From JANMDU01 sp031418715 (GTDB lineage Bacteria > Pseudomonadota > Gammaproteobacteria > Burkholderiales > Burkholderiaceae_C): DNA of 64,000 nt. Below are positions 17,970-27,127 of the stretch, piece by piece. The notes under the pieces are model-generated. The model searched no databases, had not been told where the DNA came from, and saw only the letters and a program-made list of their open reading frames with translations. The stretch's first letter is position 1. Each line of letters starts with the position of its first letter. A program made the translations under genes and the position numbers. The DNA is taken from positions 1 through 64,000 of the forward strand of contig JANOJL010000049.1 of the NCBI GenBank assembly GCA_031418715.1. The letters run 5' to 3'.

Positions 17970-19064
17970 TTAACGATCTGCTGGATGCCCCAAGCGCATA
18001 TCGTCTAAATAATCTTTGCTGATGTTGATGCTGGTTTTCACGCCTACTTCATCAAAATGCTTTTTCAGCCAGCGCTTGCCACACTCTCGGCCCAGCTCAA
18101 ACAGCGCTTCAATCAGTTTGCCATCAGGCGATGATTTGCTCGATGCCGGGTAGGCTTCCAGCGCTTCGCCGCCGTCGATGCGGTGCAATCGTACCGTGCG
18201 GTAACGCTCGGGTGGCAAGTAGCCTTTGTCGATCAAGCGGTTGATCAGATCGATGCCGCGCATTTGCGCCAGCAGGCTGGCATTGAAGGTCAGCTCGTTG
18301 ATGCGATCCAGAATATCGCTGCCGCTGGAGGGCAGGGCGTTACGCTCCACGGGGTTGATTTGAATCAACACAATATCACTGGCTTTGCAACGGTAAATCA
18401 GCGGATGCAGGGCGGGGTTGCCGCTGAAGCCGCCGTCCCAGTAATGCTCTCCTTCAACTTCCACCGCGCGAAACATCATCGGCAAGCAGGCGGATGCCAT
18501 CACGGCGGCTTCGGTGAGACGGCTGCCCGAAAAAATCTCGGCCTTGCCAGTTTTCACATGTGTGGCGCAAACATGAATTTGCGGTGACTGCACCTGAGCC
18601 AGTTGCTTGAAATTCACGCACTCTGCCAACAGTTTGCGCAGCGGGTTGAGGTCGAGCGGGTTGAGTTGTGCGGGCGACAAGCTCGATGCTGCTGGCATCA
18701 CGCCACTGGCGCGCCAACCGGCGAGCCACATTTCCATCCAGCCGCGCTGCAACTTGCTGGACTCGCCCATTTGCGCAATCTTGCGCCAAAATTTAGCTAG
18801 CGCTTGCCGGGCTGCCTCGCGCGCGGCAGCAGGGTCATCAAGGTGCTGCGCAAAACCATGCCCCAACACCACCGCATTCATCGCGCCCGCGCTCGCACCG
18901 CTGATGCCATCCAGCTGCATACGCCCATCTTCCAGCAATAGATCGAGCACACCCCAAGTGAACGCGCCATGCGAGCCACCGCCTTGCAGCGCGAGGCTCA
19001 CCGGTTTGGGTGCATCCGTATCGTTGGATGGGGATGGCTTGGCAGAGGATGATGGATCGGTCAT
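17970..19064 (-). CDS. Patatin-like phospholipase family protein
   Basis: A 364-aa predicted lipid acyl hydrolase. It shows the oxyanion-hole glycines LALQGGGSHGAFTWGVLD, the nucleophile elbow GASAG (in ISGASAGAMNAVVLGHG) and the catalytic Asp of the dyad in DGGFSGNPALHPLI, all in patatin order. There is no signal peptide, so a cytoplasmic or inner-leaflet location is likely. The N-terminal ~20 residues are Ser/Pro-rich and disordered. Substrate is unknown. It is transcribed alone, convergent with dsbA. Confidence 0.9.
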   Translation of the reverse strand: MTDPSSSAKPSPSNDTDAPKPVSLALQGGGSHGAFTWGVLDLLLEDGRMQLDGISGASAGAMNAVVLGHGFAQHLDDPAAAREAARQALAKFWRKIAQMGESSKLQRGWMEMWLAGWRASGVMPAASSLSPAQLNPLDLNPLRKLLAECVNFKQLAQVQSPQIHVCATHVKTGKAEIFSGSRLTEAAVMASACLPMMFRAVEVEGEHYWDGGFSGNPALHPLIYRCKASDIVLIQINPVERNALPSSGSDILDRINELTFNASLLAQMRGIDLINRLIDKGYLPPERYRTVRLHRIDGGEALEAYPASSKSSPDGKLIEALFELGRECGKRWLKKHFDEVGVKTSINISKDYLDDMRLGHPADR

Positions 19065-19150
19065 GGGTGCGGCTTTCTGCGGCGAGTGTCGCTGATTGTA
19101 GAGAGCAGATGTTGTGCCAAGTGTTTAAAAAATGTCAATTTGATGACACT

Positions 19151-19209
19151 AAATGCTATTAATTTAATAGCGACTTGCGCACATTCTATAAGGGGAAGAA
19201 GCCGCATTC
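19151..19209 (-). repeat. Dispersed repeat, copy 7 (reverse)
   Basis: TGCTATTAATTTAATAGC, TTGCGCACATTCTATAAGG and GAAGAAGCC lie between the divergent patatin and DUF1569 genes, inside their shared upstream region. Confidence 0.85.
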
Positions 19210-19240
19210 ACCTTAAAAATCATTGACTTACAATGATCAA

Positions 19241-19789
19241 ATGCAACGCCGCTCATTCCTCACCCGCCATGCTGTCGTGATCATGGCCAGCATCGCTTCG
19301 CCCGGCCTGATCAGCACCGCGCTGGCCAATGACAGCGCCAAAGTGCAAAGCCTCTCGCAAGCCCTGCTCTGGCTTGACCAATTAGAGGCTGCACCTGGCG
19401 TGAAAACCTCCGGCGCTTGGCCTTTGTCAGCGATTTTGGAGCATCTGTCACAAAGCATCGACATGAGCATGGACGGCTTTGCGCAGCCCAAAAGCGCGCT
19501 GTTTCAAAATACGGTTGGTACAGCGGCCTTCAGCCTCTTCAAATGGCGCGGCCAGATGAGTCACTCTCTCAGTGAGCCCATCCCCGGCGCACCTGTGCTG
19601 ACGCCTACGCCCACGTGGCGACCGGCGGCCACACGCCTGCGCGCCTCCATTGCTCGCTTTAATGCCCAAAGCGCCGCCTTGAAACCCCATTTCGCCTACG
19701 GCAGTTTGAGTAAAACTGATTACGCCATCGCCCACACGATGCACATCGCCAACCATCAAGACGAAATCGCGCTTCATCGATTGGCCTGA
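19241..19789 (+). CDS. DUF1569 family protein with an export signal
   Basis: A 182-aa protein starting MQRRSFLTRHAVVIMASIAS, a signal peptide with an RRSFL pattern that resembles a Tat signal. The mature part (SAILEHLSQSIDMSMDGF, IAHTMHIANHQDEIALHRL) resembles DUF1569, a DinB-like four-helix fold with conserved His. A TTG at 19223 is in frame but adds only six residues. Function is unknown; DinB-like proteins often bind metal through such His residues. Confidence 0.72.
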   Translation: MQRRSFLTRHAVVIMASIASPGLISTALANDSAKVQSLSQALLWLDQLEAAPGVKTSGAWPLSAILEHLSQSIDMSMDGFAQPKSALFQNTVGTAAFSLFKWRGQMSHSLSEPIPGAPVLTPTPTWRPAATRLRASIARFNAQSAALKPHFAYGSLSKTDYAIAHTMHIANHQDEIALHRLA

Positions 19790-19904
19790 GTTGCATCATT
19801 TACGCCACGCTACATGTGCGCAATAAGTCACTGGACGTAGACTTTTGCCTCTCAAAACACAGCCCACCCTTTGCCGCTTGGCACTTTATTTGCACAATGT
19901 ACAG

Positions 19905-21251
19905 ATGATTCAAAAAATAACTTTTCGTGCTCGACACCTCAAGCGTAGCCTGATGGGCGTCAGTCTCTTCCTTGCTCTGCAAACCAGCTTCGCGCAAGAT
20001 GCCGTGCTGCAAAGCGCACAAAACCTGCTCACGGCCAAGCTAGCTGCGCAAGCCTATCAACTGCTCGGCCCGCTAGAAAGCAGCCGCGCAGGTCAACCGC
20101 AGTTCGACTATTTGCTGGGTGTGGCAGCGCTTGATTCTGGCCGCATCACACAAGCGATTTTTGCGTTTGAGCGCGTGTTGGCCGTGCAGCCAAGCAACAG
20201 CCTCGCACGCGCCGAGCTAGCGCGCGCCTATCTGCAGGCTGGCGAGACAGATACGGCTCGCAGCCAGCTGATTCAAGTCCAAGCCGCGCCCGATGTGCCG
20301 CCCGAAGCGCGAGCCAGCGTTGAGCGCTTGCTTTCCAGTATCGATGCGGGCCAAGCTGCCAAGCCGCTGCGGTTTTACGTTGAAGTAGGTTTGGGGCATG
20401 ACAGCAATTTGAGCGGCGGGCCCAACATCAACAGCTTTGCCGTTCCCGGATTTGCCTTCCCTTTCCTGCTCGGCCCAGCCTCCAAAGAGCGCGGCGACAA
20501 CGTCTTGCAACTCGGTGCAGGCCTCGCATGGACGCAAGCCATCAGCAGCGCCACCGAACTCAACGCCCAACTCAACGCGCGCACCACCCGCCCGTTCAAA
20601 GAAGATACGCTAGACACCAGTAGCATCGATGGCGCTCTAGGCATTGCGCATACGGTTGATGCGACGCGCTACAGCCTCTCGCTGCAACTGGCCAACCTCA
20701 ATTTCGACGGCGACACCTACCGCAAAACCACTGGCCTCACTGCGCAGGCGATCCACAAACTCAGCGCTAGCAGTCAGCTCATGGGCTTTGTGCAACTGGC
20801 GCAGCTGGATTACCCCACCCAAGCCCTGCGCGATGCCCGCCGCAGCGTGTTGGGAGGCGCGTGGGGCACAACGCTCTCGCCCGCCACCAGTGCCTACCTC
20901 GGCCTGGCCTTCGGTGGCGAAAAAGCCAACCAAGCCGCAGGCGCCGAGTTTGGCTACAAACTCACGGGGCTGCGCGCAGGCGGCGAGCATGTGCTCTCGC
21001 GCCAAATGCGCGTGTTCACCAATCTGGGGCTGGAATGGCGCAAACACCGCGCGAATGACACCTTTTTCTTAGGCAAACGCAGCGACCGCCAGATCGATCT
21101 CACCCTCGGGCTGCATGTCCAACTCGCGCCCAGCAGCTATGGCCAGTGGCGCATCACCCCACAACTCAACTGGACGAACCGCGACAGCAACTTCGTCGTT
21201 TATGAGATGCGCCGCACCCAACTGGGCGTGACAGCACGCTTAGATTTTTAA
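19905..21251 (+). CDS. TPR plus outer-membrane barrel protein, Slam-like (DUF560)
   Basis: A 448-aa protein: signal peptide (MGVSLFLALQTSFAQ), TPR repeats over residues ~40-150 (FDYLLGVAALDSGRITQAIF, LARAELARAYLQAGETDTA), and a C-terminal barrel of ~280 residues ending VYEMRRTQLGVTARLDF with terminal Phe. TPR followed by a 14-strand barrel is the layout of surface lipoprotein assembly modulators. The start could be 19905 or the ATG at 19953; both keep the signal. A FecR-domain gene and a lipoprotein gene follow on the same strand. A role in moving that lipoprotein to the surface is inference from Slam biology. Confidence 0.72.
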   Translation: MIQKITFRARHLKRSLMGVSLFLALQTSFAQDAVLQSAQNLLTAKLAAQAYQLLGPLESSRAGQPQFDYLLGVAALDSGRITQAIFAFERVLAVQPSNSLARAELARAYLQAGETDTARSQLIQVQAAPDVPPEARASVERLLSSIDAGQAAKPLRFYVEVGLGHDSNLSGGPNINSFAVPGFAFPFLLGPASKERGDNVLQLGAGLAWTQAISSATELNAQLNARTTRPFKEDTLDTSSIDGALGIAHTVDATRYSLSLQLANLNFDGDTYRKTTGLTAQAIHKLSASSQLMGFVQLAQLDYPTQALRDARRSVLGGAWGTTLSPATSAYLGLAFGGEKANQAAGAEFGYKLTGLRAGGEHVLSRQMRVFTNLGLEWRKHRANDTFFLGKRSDRQIDLTLGLHVQLAPSSYGQWRITPQLNWTNRDSNFVVYEMRRTQLGVTARLDF

Positions 21252-21267
21252 GCATTCAAGTGCGCAT

Positions 21268-21323
21268 GATTACTACTAATTTAATAGCACGCTAAGCATA
21301 TTCTATAACGGCGAAAGGCCAAA
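21268..21323 (-). repeat. Dispersed repeat, copy 8, overlapping the FecR-gene RBS (reverse)
   Basis: TACTACTAATTTAATAGCA is followed by TTCTATAACGGCGAAAGGCC. The GAAAGG at the end of the repeat is 5-6 nt before the ATG at 21324 and is the best ribosome-binding site for that gene. Confidence 0.8.
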
Positions 21324-22820
21324 ATGACTCAAAAAATTCCCTCTTCCAAGGCTTTCCAAGCCATCATCCACCCCGTCGCCGCCGCCGCCTTGCTGGCCTG
21401 CCTGAGCAACCCGCTTGTGGCGCAAACCGCCAGCCCTAACTCTGCCATCGCCCAGCCCGCAGCCACGCTCGAATTCGTGCAGGGCAGCGTCGCGGTGCGC
21501 TCCAGCTTGGGCGCAAGCCGCATCGCCCAGCGCGGCACGGTCGTTAACAACGGCGAAACCATCGAAACGCAAAGTGGCCGCGCCCAAATGCGCATGGTTG
21601 ATGGCGCGTATATTTCTCTGCAAAGCGACACCACCTTGCGCCTCGACAACTACCGCGTTGCCAGCGCCCAAGAGCCAGAAAGCGGCTTCATGAGCCTCGT
21701 GCGCGGCGGCTTGCGCACCGTCACGGGTCTAATTGGCCGCGACACCAAACAAAATTACCGCCTGCAAACCGCCACTGCCACCGTCGGCATCCGAGGCACC
21801 GGCTTTTCCGCCACCAGCGGCGACGACGGCACTCGCGTGCGCGTCAGCGAAGGCGCGATTGCGCTGTGCACGCAAGGCGGCTGCCTCGACTTAGCCGCTT
21901 TGCAAACGGGCTTCGCTCCAAATGCCACCACCTTGCCTATCCGCATCGCAGCCGCCCCCGTGCTCCAGCCCACACAAGCGCCTAGCGTGTTGGTGGTTGC
22001 ACCACAGCAGGGTGTGCGTGAAATTGATCCCGAGAAAATTGTCGTGAGTGCATATGACCCACAGCCTGAACCGATCTTTTTGCCGCGTACTCCGTTGACG
22101 GGCACGGCCAACGGAATGGGTGCGGCCTACAACACGCCAAGCACGCTTTTTGCCGCTGGTTTGTTGGGCGGCACGCTCACTTTTGATGCTGAAGGCCGCT
22201 TGCTGGAATTCATTGATGGCAACATTTCTTCGCCTGGTTATCGCACCATTGCAGCATCCGTGTCTGATTTTGGTTCAGACGGCATCATTGCTTGGGGACG
22301 TTGGAATGGCGGCAACACCACCTTTTATGGTGGCAGCTCTGAGACAGGCAGCGTCAACCACCTCACCTACGTCACAGGCAACACAGGCGCAGCTGTGCCT
22401 ATCGTCGGCTCATTCACCGTCTTCGGCTCAACGGCGCCCGCGGTGATTGATCCTGTCAGCGGAGGTGTATCTGTTTTGGGCGTGAGTAACTCTGTCACGG
22501 GAAATATGGCGATCAATTTCCCGGGAGCCACGGGTGGAACCTTGGCCTATTACTTGTCAATTCCTTTGAGTGGGCAAGTCTTCAGTGTCTCTGGTTCGGC
22601 AACGCAATTCGGAGGCACTTCTTTCTTGGGCACCAGCTCTGGCATCACCAGTACGGGTACGGCGTGCAGTACGAGTTGCACCGGTATCATTCCCTACGGC
22701 GATGCCATTCAAGGTGCGATCTTCGGAGCAGGTAACACCCGCATTGGTGCGCAATACGGCTTTAGCTCTGATATCGGCAAAGTCACGGGCGCAGTCGTTT
22801 TACATCCCACGCCTCCTTGA
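21324..22820 (+). CDS. FecR-domain exported protein
   Basis: A 498-aa protein with a signal peptide (HPVAAAALLACLSNPLVAQ) and a FecR domain over about residues 45-190 (FVQGSVAVRSSLGASRIAQ, TIETQSGRAQMRMVDGAYIS, ATVGIRGTGFSA). The C-terminal ~280 residues are Gly/Ser/Thr-rich and beta-prone (for example YGGSSETGSVNHLTYVTGN) with no family I recognise. There is no sigma-factor or TonB-receptor neighbour, so it is not a classic FecIR regulator. Its ribosome-binding site comes from a dispersed repeat. It sits between the Slam-like barrel and the lipoprotein and may act with them at the envelope. Confidence 0.82.
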   Translation: MTQKIPSSKAFQAIIHPVAAAALLACLSNPLVAQTASPNSAIAQPAATLEFVQGSVAVRSSLGASRIAQRGTVVNNGETIETQSGRAQMRMVDGAYISLQSDTTLRLDNYRVASAQEPESGFMSLVRGGLRTVTGLIGRDTKQNYRLQTATATVGIRGTGFSATSGDDGTRVRVSEGAIALCTQGGCLDLAALQTGFAPNATTLPIRIAAAPVLQPTQAPSVLVVAPQQGVREIDPEKIVVSAYDPQPEPIFLPRTPLTGTANGMGAAYNTPSTLFAAGLLGGTLTFDAEGRLLEFIDGNISSPGYRTIAASVSDFGSDGIIAWGRWNGGNTTFYGGSSETGSVNHLTYVTGNTGAAVPIVGSFTVFGSTAPAVIDPVSGGVSVLGVSNSVTGNMAINFPGATGGTLAYYLSIPLSGQVFSVSGSATQFGGTSFLGTSSGITSTGTACSTSCTGIIPYGDAIQGAIFGAGNTRIGAQYGFSSDIGKVTGAVVLHPTPP

Positions 22821-22894
22821 CCTAAAGACAGCTTGCATTTTTGTTAATGGCACGATAGATTACAACTTTAAAACAGTTGTTCAGGGAGTTTTCC

Positions 22895-24328
22895 GTGTCT
22901 GAGAATCAGCAATCATCAGTCTTGCCCGCTACTGAAGCAGGTGTGCCTTCCGCGTCCGACAAAGCTGGACGCTTTCCATTTTCCGCCGTCAGCAGCGCCG
23001 TCTTGGTCGTTGCCACCGGATTAGGCTTGGTGGCTTGCGGTGCAGGTGGCGGCACTGCTGTGACACCATCTGTGTCAGTCAATGTGGCTGGTCAAGCTAT
23101 CAAAGGGCCAGTCAGCGGTGGCCAAGTGTGCGCCTACACACTCAGCAGCCCCCGCCAGCAAATCGCCTGCACCACCACAGACAACAACGCCAACTACCAA
23201 CTCCAGCTCCCAGCTGGCACCGGCGAAGTGCTGCTCGAAGTCACCGGCGGCAGCTATATCGACGAAGCCACTGGCCAAAAAGTCGCACTCACCACTCCTC
23301 TGCGCACCCTGACCAAAGCTGGCGGCGCGGTAGAAAATATTCTGATGACGCCATTCACTGAGCTGGCAGTTCAACGCGCCTCGGTGGGCAACTCGGGAGG
23401 CAATTTGACCTGGGTCGGTTTTCAAACGCAGATGGGTGCTTTAGAAGCGGGGCTAGGTATCAGAGGCTTGGCAACTGGCAATCCGTTTGGCGGGACGGGC
23501 GTTGACGATAAAACGCATTTTCGCGTTCTTGAGGCATTCTCGAAACAGCAGGCAACACTGGGTAAAAATATTCAAGATACATTGCTGTTGCTCGGCAATG
23601 AAATTGACAAGTGCGGCATCAATGGGTTGGGTACGACGCTAGCTATCTATGGCGCAGTTGGCGCCACAACCACCTCTGCTGGTGGTGGCGCGCTGAGCAA
23701 AATTGCCTCTACACTAGCCAACGCAAACTTATCTATCATTGCCGACGCTGTGGAAATGGACACGATCTTACCAAGCCCTTGCTTGGATGGTGTCGTGATT
23801 GACGGTGATATCCAGCCCTTGATGGTGCTGGATAAACAGTTTCCTCCTACGAGCTGGTTGAACGCAAAATCGGTAGAGTTGACGCAATGTTCCGGCTCCC
23901 CGAGCGGTACGCTGAACTTTCCTTCAGCGAAGTTGGTGATTCACGCTCTAAGTCTTGACTTTCCTGGTGGCTTAAACATCACCAGCCTTGGCAATTACAC
24001 GCTGACTTCTGGTGTGGTGCCGATAGACTTGAGGCAATCTGGTATCACCGTCAACACAGCTAACGACTGCTTGTTGTCAGCAGATGTGACGATGAAAGGC
24101 GGCGCTTTCGGCGGTTTAACGGTAGTTGCGAATACGCTTAGCGCAGGCTCAGGAGGTGTTTTGGGCAGCGGGGGAAGTATTGGCGCAGGCGGCGGTGCTG
24201 TCACCATCAGCGGGCCGATAAATAGCAGTGGCGGTGGCTCGATTGGCGTCAGTGGCAGCGGATTAACCACCAGTGGCTCTGGCAGCTCCGGTAGCGGTGG
24301 CATCACTGTGGGAAGCAAGTCTAATTAA
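22895..24328 (+). CDS. Large exported lipoprotein with Gly/Ser-rich tail
   Basis: GTG at 22895 is preferred because GGGAG lies 7 nt upstream; an in-frame TTG at 22877 lacks this. The 477-aa product has an atypically long n-region (~30 residues) before VLVVATGLGLVACGAGGG, with a lipobox (LVAC, Cys48). The next domain, KGPVSGGQVCAYTL, looks like a carboxypeptidase-regulatory-like fold. The last ~60 residues are almost pure Gly, Ser, Thr and Val (SGSGSSGSGG). I do not recognise the whole protein. It is the third gene after a Slam-like barrel and a FecR protein, so it is a candidate Slam client. Confidence 0.72.
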   Translation: MSENQQSSVLPATEAGVPSASDKAGRFPFSAVSSAVLVVATGLGLVACGAGGGTAVTPSVSVNVAGQAIKGPVSGGQVCAYTLSSPRQQIACTTTDNNANYQLQLPAGTGEVLLEVTGGSYIDEATGQKVALTTPLRTLTKAGGAVENILMTPFTELAVQRASVGNSGGNLTWVGFQTQMGALEAGLGIRGLATGNPFGGTGVDDKTHFRVLEAFSKQQATLGKNIQDTLLLLGNEIDKCGINGLGTTLAIYGAVGATTTSAGGGALSKIASTLANANLSIIADAVEMDTILPSPCLDGVVIDGDIQPLMVLDKQFPPTSWLNAKSVELTQCSGSPSGTLNFPSAKLVIHALSLDFPGGLNITSLGNYTLTSGVVPIDLRQSGITVNTANDCLLSADVTMKGGAFGGLTVVANTLSAGSGGVLGSGGSIGAGGGAVTISGPINSSGGGSIGVSGSGLTTSGSGSSGSGGITVGSKSN

Positions 24329-24369
24329 AACACCCTCTCTAATCGCTAGCGTCAAATAATTGCCAACAT

Positions 24370-24399
24370 TTGACACGGCTCCTAAATCTGTGCCATAAT
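24370..24399 (+). promoter_or_regulatory. Probable sigma-70 promoter of the spc ribosomal operon
   Basis: TTGACA at 24370-24375 is followed by an 18-bp spacer and CATAAT at 24394-24399, with TGC directly before the -10 resembling an extended -10 element. A leader of about 160 nt follows before rplN. Confidence 0.6.
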
Positions 24400-24567
24400 T
24401 CAAGGCTTCGCTCAAGAAGAGTGCGGATATTCATCCGTAAGTCACTTGAGCATCCTGCCCAAACGTGGCTGGTTTGAGAAATCAAATTCGGCAGCGACGG
24501 GCCCAAGACTGCTTTCGATGGTTTGAAATGGTTCAAACAGTCGGAGACAAGTTGGGAAGACTAGACA

Positions 24568-24936
24568 ATGATCCAAACTGAATCTCGACTCGATGTCGCC
24601 GACAACACAGGCGCTAAATCCGTGCTGTGTATCAAAGTGCTTGGTGGCTCTAAGCGTCGCTATGCATCTGTGGGCGATGTGATCAAAGTGAGCATCAAAG
24701 AAGCTGCTCCACGCGGCCGCGTCAAAAAAGGTGAGATCTACAACGCTGTTGTAGTTCGCACCGCCAAAGGCATTCGCCGTGGTGATGGCTCGCTCGTGAA
24801 ATTTGATGGCAATGCAGCTGTGTTGCTTAACGCCAAGCTGGAGCCAATCGGCACCCGCATCTTCGGCCCCGTGACGCGTGAACTCCGTACCGAGAAGTTC
24901 ATGAAAATCGTGTCCCTGGCACCTGAAGTCCTGTAA
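24568..24936 (+). CDS. rplN: 50S ribosomal protein L14
   Basis: A 122-aa 23S rRNA-binding protein that sits at the subunit interface. It begins MIQTESRLDVADNTGAKSVL, has GGSKRRYASVGDVIKVSIKE and ends KIVSLAPEVL, all standard. It is the first gene of the operon here; the S10-type genes that precede it in many bacteria are absent upstream, where an unrelated lipoprotein gene stands. Confidence 0.98.
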   Translation: MIQTESRLDVADNTGAKSVLCIKVLGGSKRRYASVGDVIKVSIKEAAPRGRVKKGEIYNAVVVRTAKGIRRGDGSLVKFDGNAAVLLNAKLEPIGTRIFGPVTRELRTEKFMKIVSLAPEVL

Positions 24937-24947
24937 AGAGGCCTCCT

Positions 24948-25265
24948 ATGAATAAACTTCGCTCAGGCGACGAAATCATCGTGCTCACTGGCCGCGACAA
25001 AGGCAAGCGAGCAAAGATCACTTCGCGCAAAGATGAAACTCATCTGCTAGTCGAGGGCATTAACCTCGTCAAAAAACACACCAAGCCGAATCCGTTGAAA
25101 AACACCACTGGTGGTATTGTGGAAAAGGCAATGCCTATTCATCAATCCAATGTGGCAATTTTCAACAGTGCAACAGGCAGGGCCGACCGCGTGGGCTTCA
25201 AAATAAATGGGGACAGCAAAGTCCGCATTTACAAGTCCAGCGGTGCTGAAATCAAAGCAGCCTGA
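24948..25265 (+). CDS. rplX: 50S ribosomal protein L24
   Basis: A 105-aa assembly-initiating protein with a KOW motif near the start (GDEIIVLTGRDKGKRAKI) and the usual GINLVKKHTKPNP and KAMPIHQSNVAIF. It follows rplN by 11 nt, with GAGGCCTCC-type spacing before the ATG. Confidence 0.98.
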   Translation: MNKLRSGDEIIVLTGRDKGKRAKITSRKDETHLLVEGINLVKKHTKPNPLKNTTGGIVEKAMPIHQSNVAIFNSATGRADRVGFKINGDSKVRIYKSSGAEIKAA

Positions 25266-25277
25266 GGGTAGAAAATC

Positions 25278-25817
25278 ATGGCACGTTTCAAACAACACTA
25301 CCAAGACAAAGTCGTTCCCGAGCTGATGCAAAAGTTTGGCTACAAGTCGATCATGGAAGTTCCTCGCATCACCAAGATCACCCTGAATATGGGTGTTGGC
25401 GAAGCGGTGGCAGACAAAAAAGTCATGGACAACGCCGTGGGCGACATGACCAAAATCGCAGGTCAAAAACCTGTGGTGACCAAGGCTCGCAAAGCGATCG
25501 CCGGATTCAAAATCCGCGAGCAGTTGCCTATCGGTTGTATGGTCACGCTGCGCGGCGAACACATGTATGAATTCCTTGACCGTTTCGTCACGATTTCGCT
25601 GCCACGTGTGCGCGATTTTCGCGGTGTCTCGGGTCGCGCTTTCGATGGCCGTGGCAACTACAACATCGGCGTGAAAGAGCAGATCATTTTCCCTGAGATC
25701 GAATACGACAAAGTCGATGCCGTGCGCGGTCTCAATATCAGCATCACGACGACAGCTAAAAACGACGAAGAGTGCAAAGCGCTCCTCACTGGTTTTCGCT
25801 TCCCGTTCAAGAACTGA
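25278..25817 (+). CDS. rplE: 50S ribosomal protein L5
   Basis: A 179-aa 5S rRNA-binding protein. VPRITKITLNMGVGEAV, KPVVTKARKAIAGFKIREQ and FRGVSGRAFDGRGNYNIGV match the family over its full length. It sits 12 nt after rplX. Confidence 0.98.
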   Translation: MARFKQHYQDKVVPELMQKFGYKSIMEVPRITKITLNMGVGEAVADKKVMDNAVGDMTKIAGQKPVVTKARKAIAGFKIREQLPIGCMVTLRGEHMYEFLDRFVTISLPRVRDFRGVSGRAFDGRGNYNIGVKEQIIFPEIEYDKVDAVRGLNISITTTAKNDEECKALLTGFRFPFKN

Positions 25818-25837
25818 AACAAGGATCGAGAAATATT

Positions 25838-26143
25838 ATGGCTAAAGCTGCACTGATCCAGCGCGAACTCAAGCGCGACAAACTGGCTGCTAAGTTTGCA
25901 AAGAAGTATGCCGAATTCAAGGCAACTGCTTCTGATGTGAGCAAGTCTCCTGAAGAGCAAATGGCTGCGCGTCTGGGCTTGAACAAGCTTCCGCGCAATG
26001 CCAATCCGCACCGCCAACGTAACCGTTGTTCTATCACTGGCCGTGGCCGTGGTACGTACAGCCAATTTGGTTTGGGTCGCATGAAAGTGCGTGAAATGGC
26101 TTTTGCTGGTGAAATTCCCGGCATGACCAAAGCCAGCTGGTAA
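25838..26143 (+). CDS. rpsN: 30S ribosomal protein S14
   Basis: 101 aa from the ATG at 25838 (MAKAALIQRELKRDKLAAKF), the long, zinc-independent form: the CxxC pairs of the short zinc form are absent and only RNRCSITGRGRG remains. A longer in-frame reading from 25772 overlaps rplE and is not used. Confidence 0.97.
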   Translation: MAKAALIQRELKRDKLAAKFAKKYAEFKATASDVSKSPEEQMAARLGLNKLPRNANPHRQRNRCSITGRGRGTYSQFGLGRMKVREMAFAGEIPGMTKASW

Positions 26144-26164
26144 CTCAAGCGAAGGAACAAAAAC

Positions 26165-26560
26165 ATGAGCATGAGTGATCCTATCGCCGACTTGTTGACG
26201 CGCATACGCAATGCGCAGATGGTCGCCAAAACAACCGTGTCGTTGCCTGCATCCAAGTTAAAGGCAGCGATTGCACAGGTGTTGAAAGACGAGGGCTACA
26301 TTGACGGATTCAAAGTGAATACAGTTGATGGGAAGTCTGAGCTTGAAATAGCCCTGAAATATTATGCTGGTCGCCCTGTTATCGAGCGTCTGGAGCGCGT
26401 CAGTCGCCCCGGTCTGCGCGTTTACAAAGGTGCAGGCAGTATCCCGCAAGTGATGAATGGTCTTGGCATTGCCATAGTGACCACACCACAAGGCGTGATG
26501 ACAGATCGCAAAGCGCGGGCTACCGGTATCGGTGGCGAAGTGCTCTGCTACGTCGCTTAA
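26165..26560 (+). CDS. rpsH: 30S ribosomal protein S8
   Basis: A 131-aa 16S rRNA-binding protein. It begins MSMSDPIADLLTRIRNAQ and ends with the signature GIGGEVLCYVA. In other bacteria S8 is the translational repressor of the spc operon, acting near rplE; the regulatory site was not checked here. Confidence 0.98.
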   Translation: MSMSDPIADLLTRIRNAQMVAKTTVSLPASKLKAAIAQVLKDEGYIDGFKVNTVDGKSELEIALKYYAGRPVIERLERVSRPGLRVYKGAGSIPQVMNGLGIAIVTTPQGVMTDRKARATGIGGEVLCYVA

Positions 26561-26582
26561 ACCGCGCAAGGAGAATTAAAAA

Positions 26583-27116
26583 ATGTCCCGCGTAGGAAAA
26601 ATGCCCGTCAATGTGCCAGCAGGTGTCGATGTGATCATTGCTGCAGACAAAATCAGCGTTAAAGGCACAGGCGGTTCGCTGTTTGTGGCTGCGAATGCTT
26701 TGGTTCAAGTTAAAAACGAAGCTGGTGTGCTCAGTTTCTCACCTAGCGATGAGTCGCGTGAAGCCAATGCCATGAGCGGCACCCTTCGCCAGCTTGTCAA
26801 CAACATGGTTGTTGGTGTGACCAAAGGCTTTGAGAAAAAACTCAATCTTGTTGGCGTGGGCTACAAAGCCGCCGCCTCGGGCACCAAATTGAATTTGGCG
26901 GTGGGTTACTCTCATCCTGTTAACTTTGAAATGCCAGCTGGTATTTCGGTTGCAACGCCAATTCCCACTGAAATTATCATCAAAGGCGCTGACCGCCAAC
27001 GCGTTGGTCAAATCGCTGCAGAAATCCGGGCCGTGCGTCCCCCTGAGCCTTACAAAGGCAAAGGCATCCGTTATTCGGATGAAAAGATCACGATCAAGGA
27101 AACCAAGAAGAAGTAA
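26583..27116 (+). CDS. rplF: 50S ribosomal protein L6
   Basis: 177 aa with two L6 repeats; the start SRVGKMPVNVPAGVDV, the middle LVGVGYKAAASGTKLNL and the end RPPEPYKGKGIRYSDEKI are diagnostic. It follows rpsH by 22 nt. Confidence 0.98.
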   Translation: MSRVGKMPVNVPAGVDVIIAADKISVKGTGGSLFVAANALVQVKNEAGVLSFSPSDESREANAMSGTLRQLVNNMVVGVTKGFEKKLNLVGVGYKAAASGTKLNLAVGYSHPVNFEMPAGISVATPIPTEIIIKGADRQRVGQIAAEIRAVRPPEPYKGKGIRYSDEKITIKETKKK

Positions 27117-27127
27117 GGAGCGCGAAC

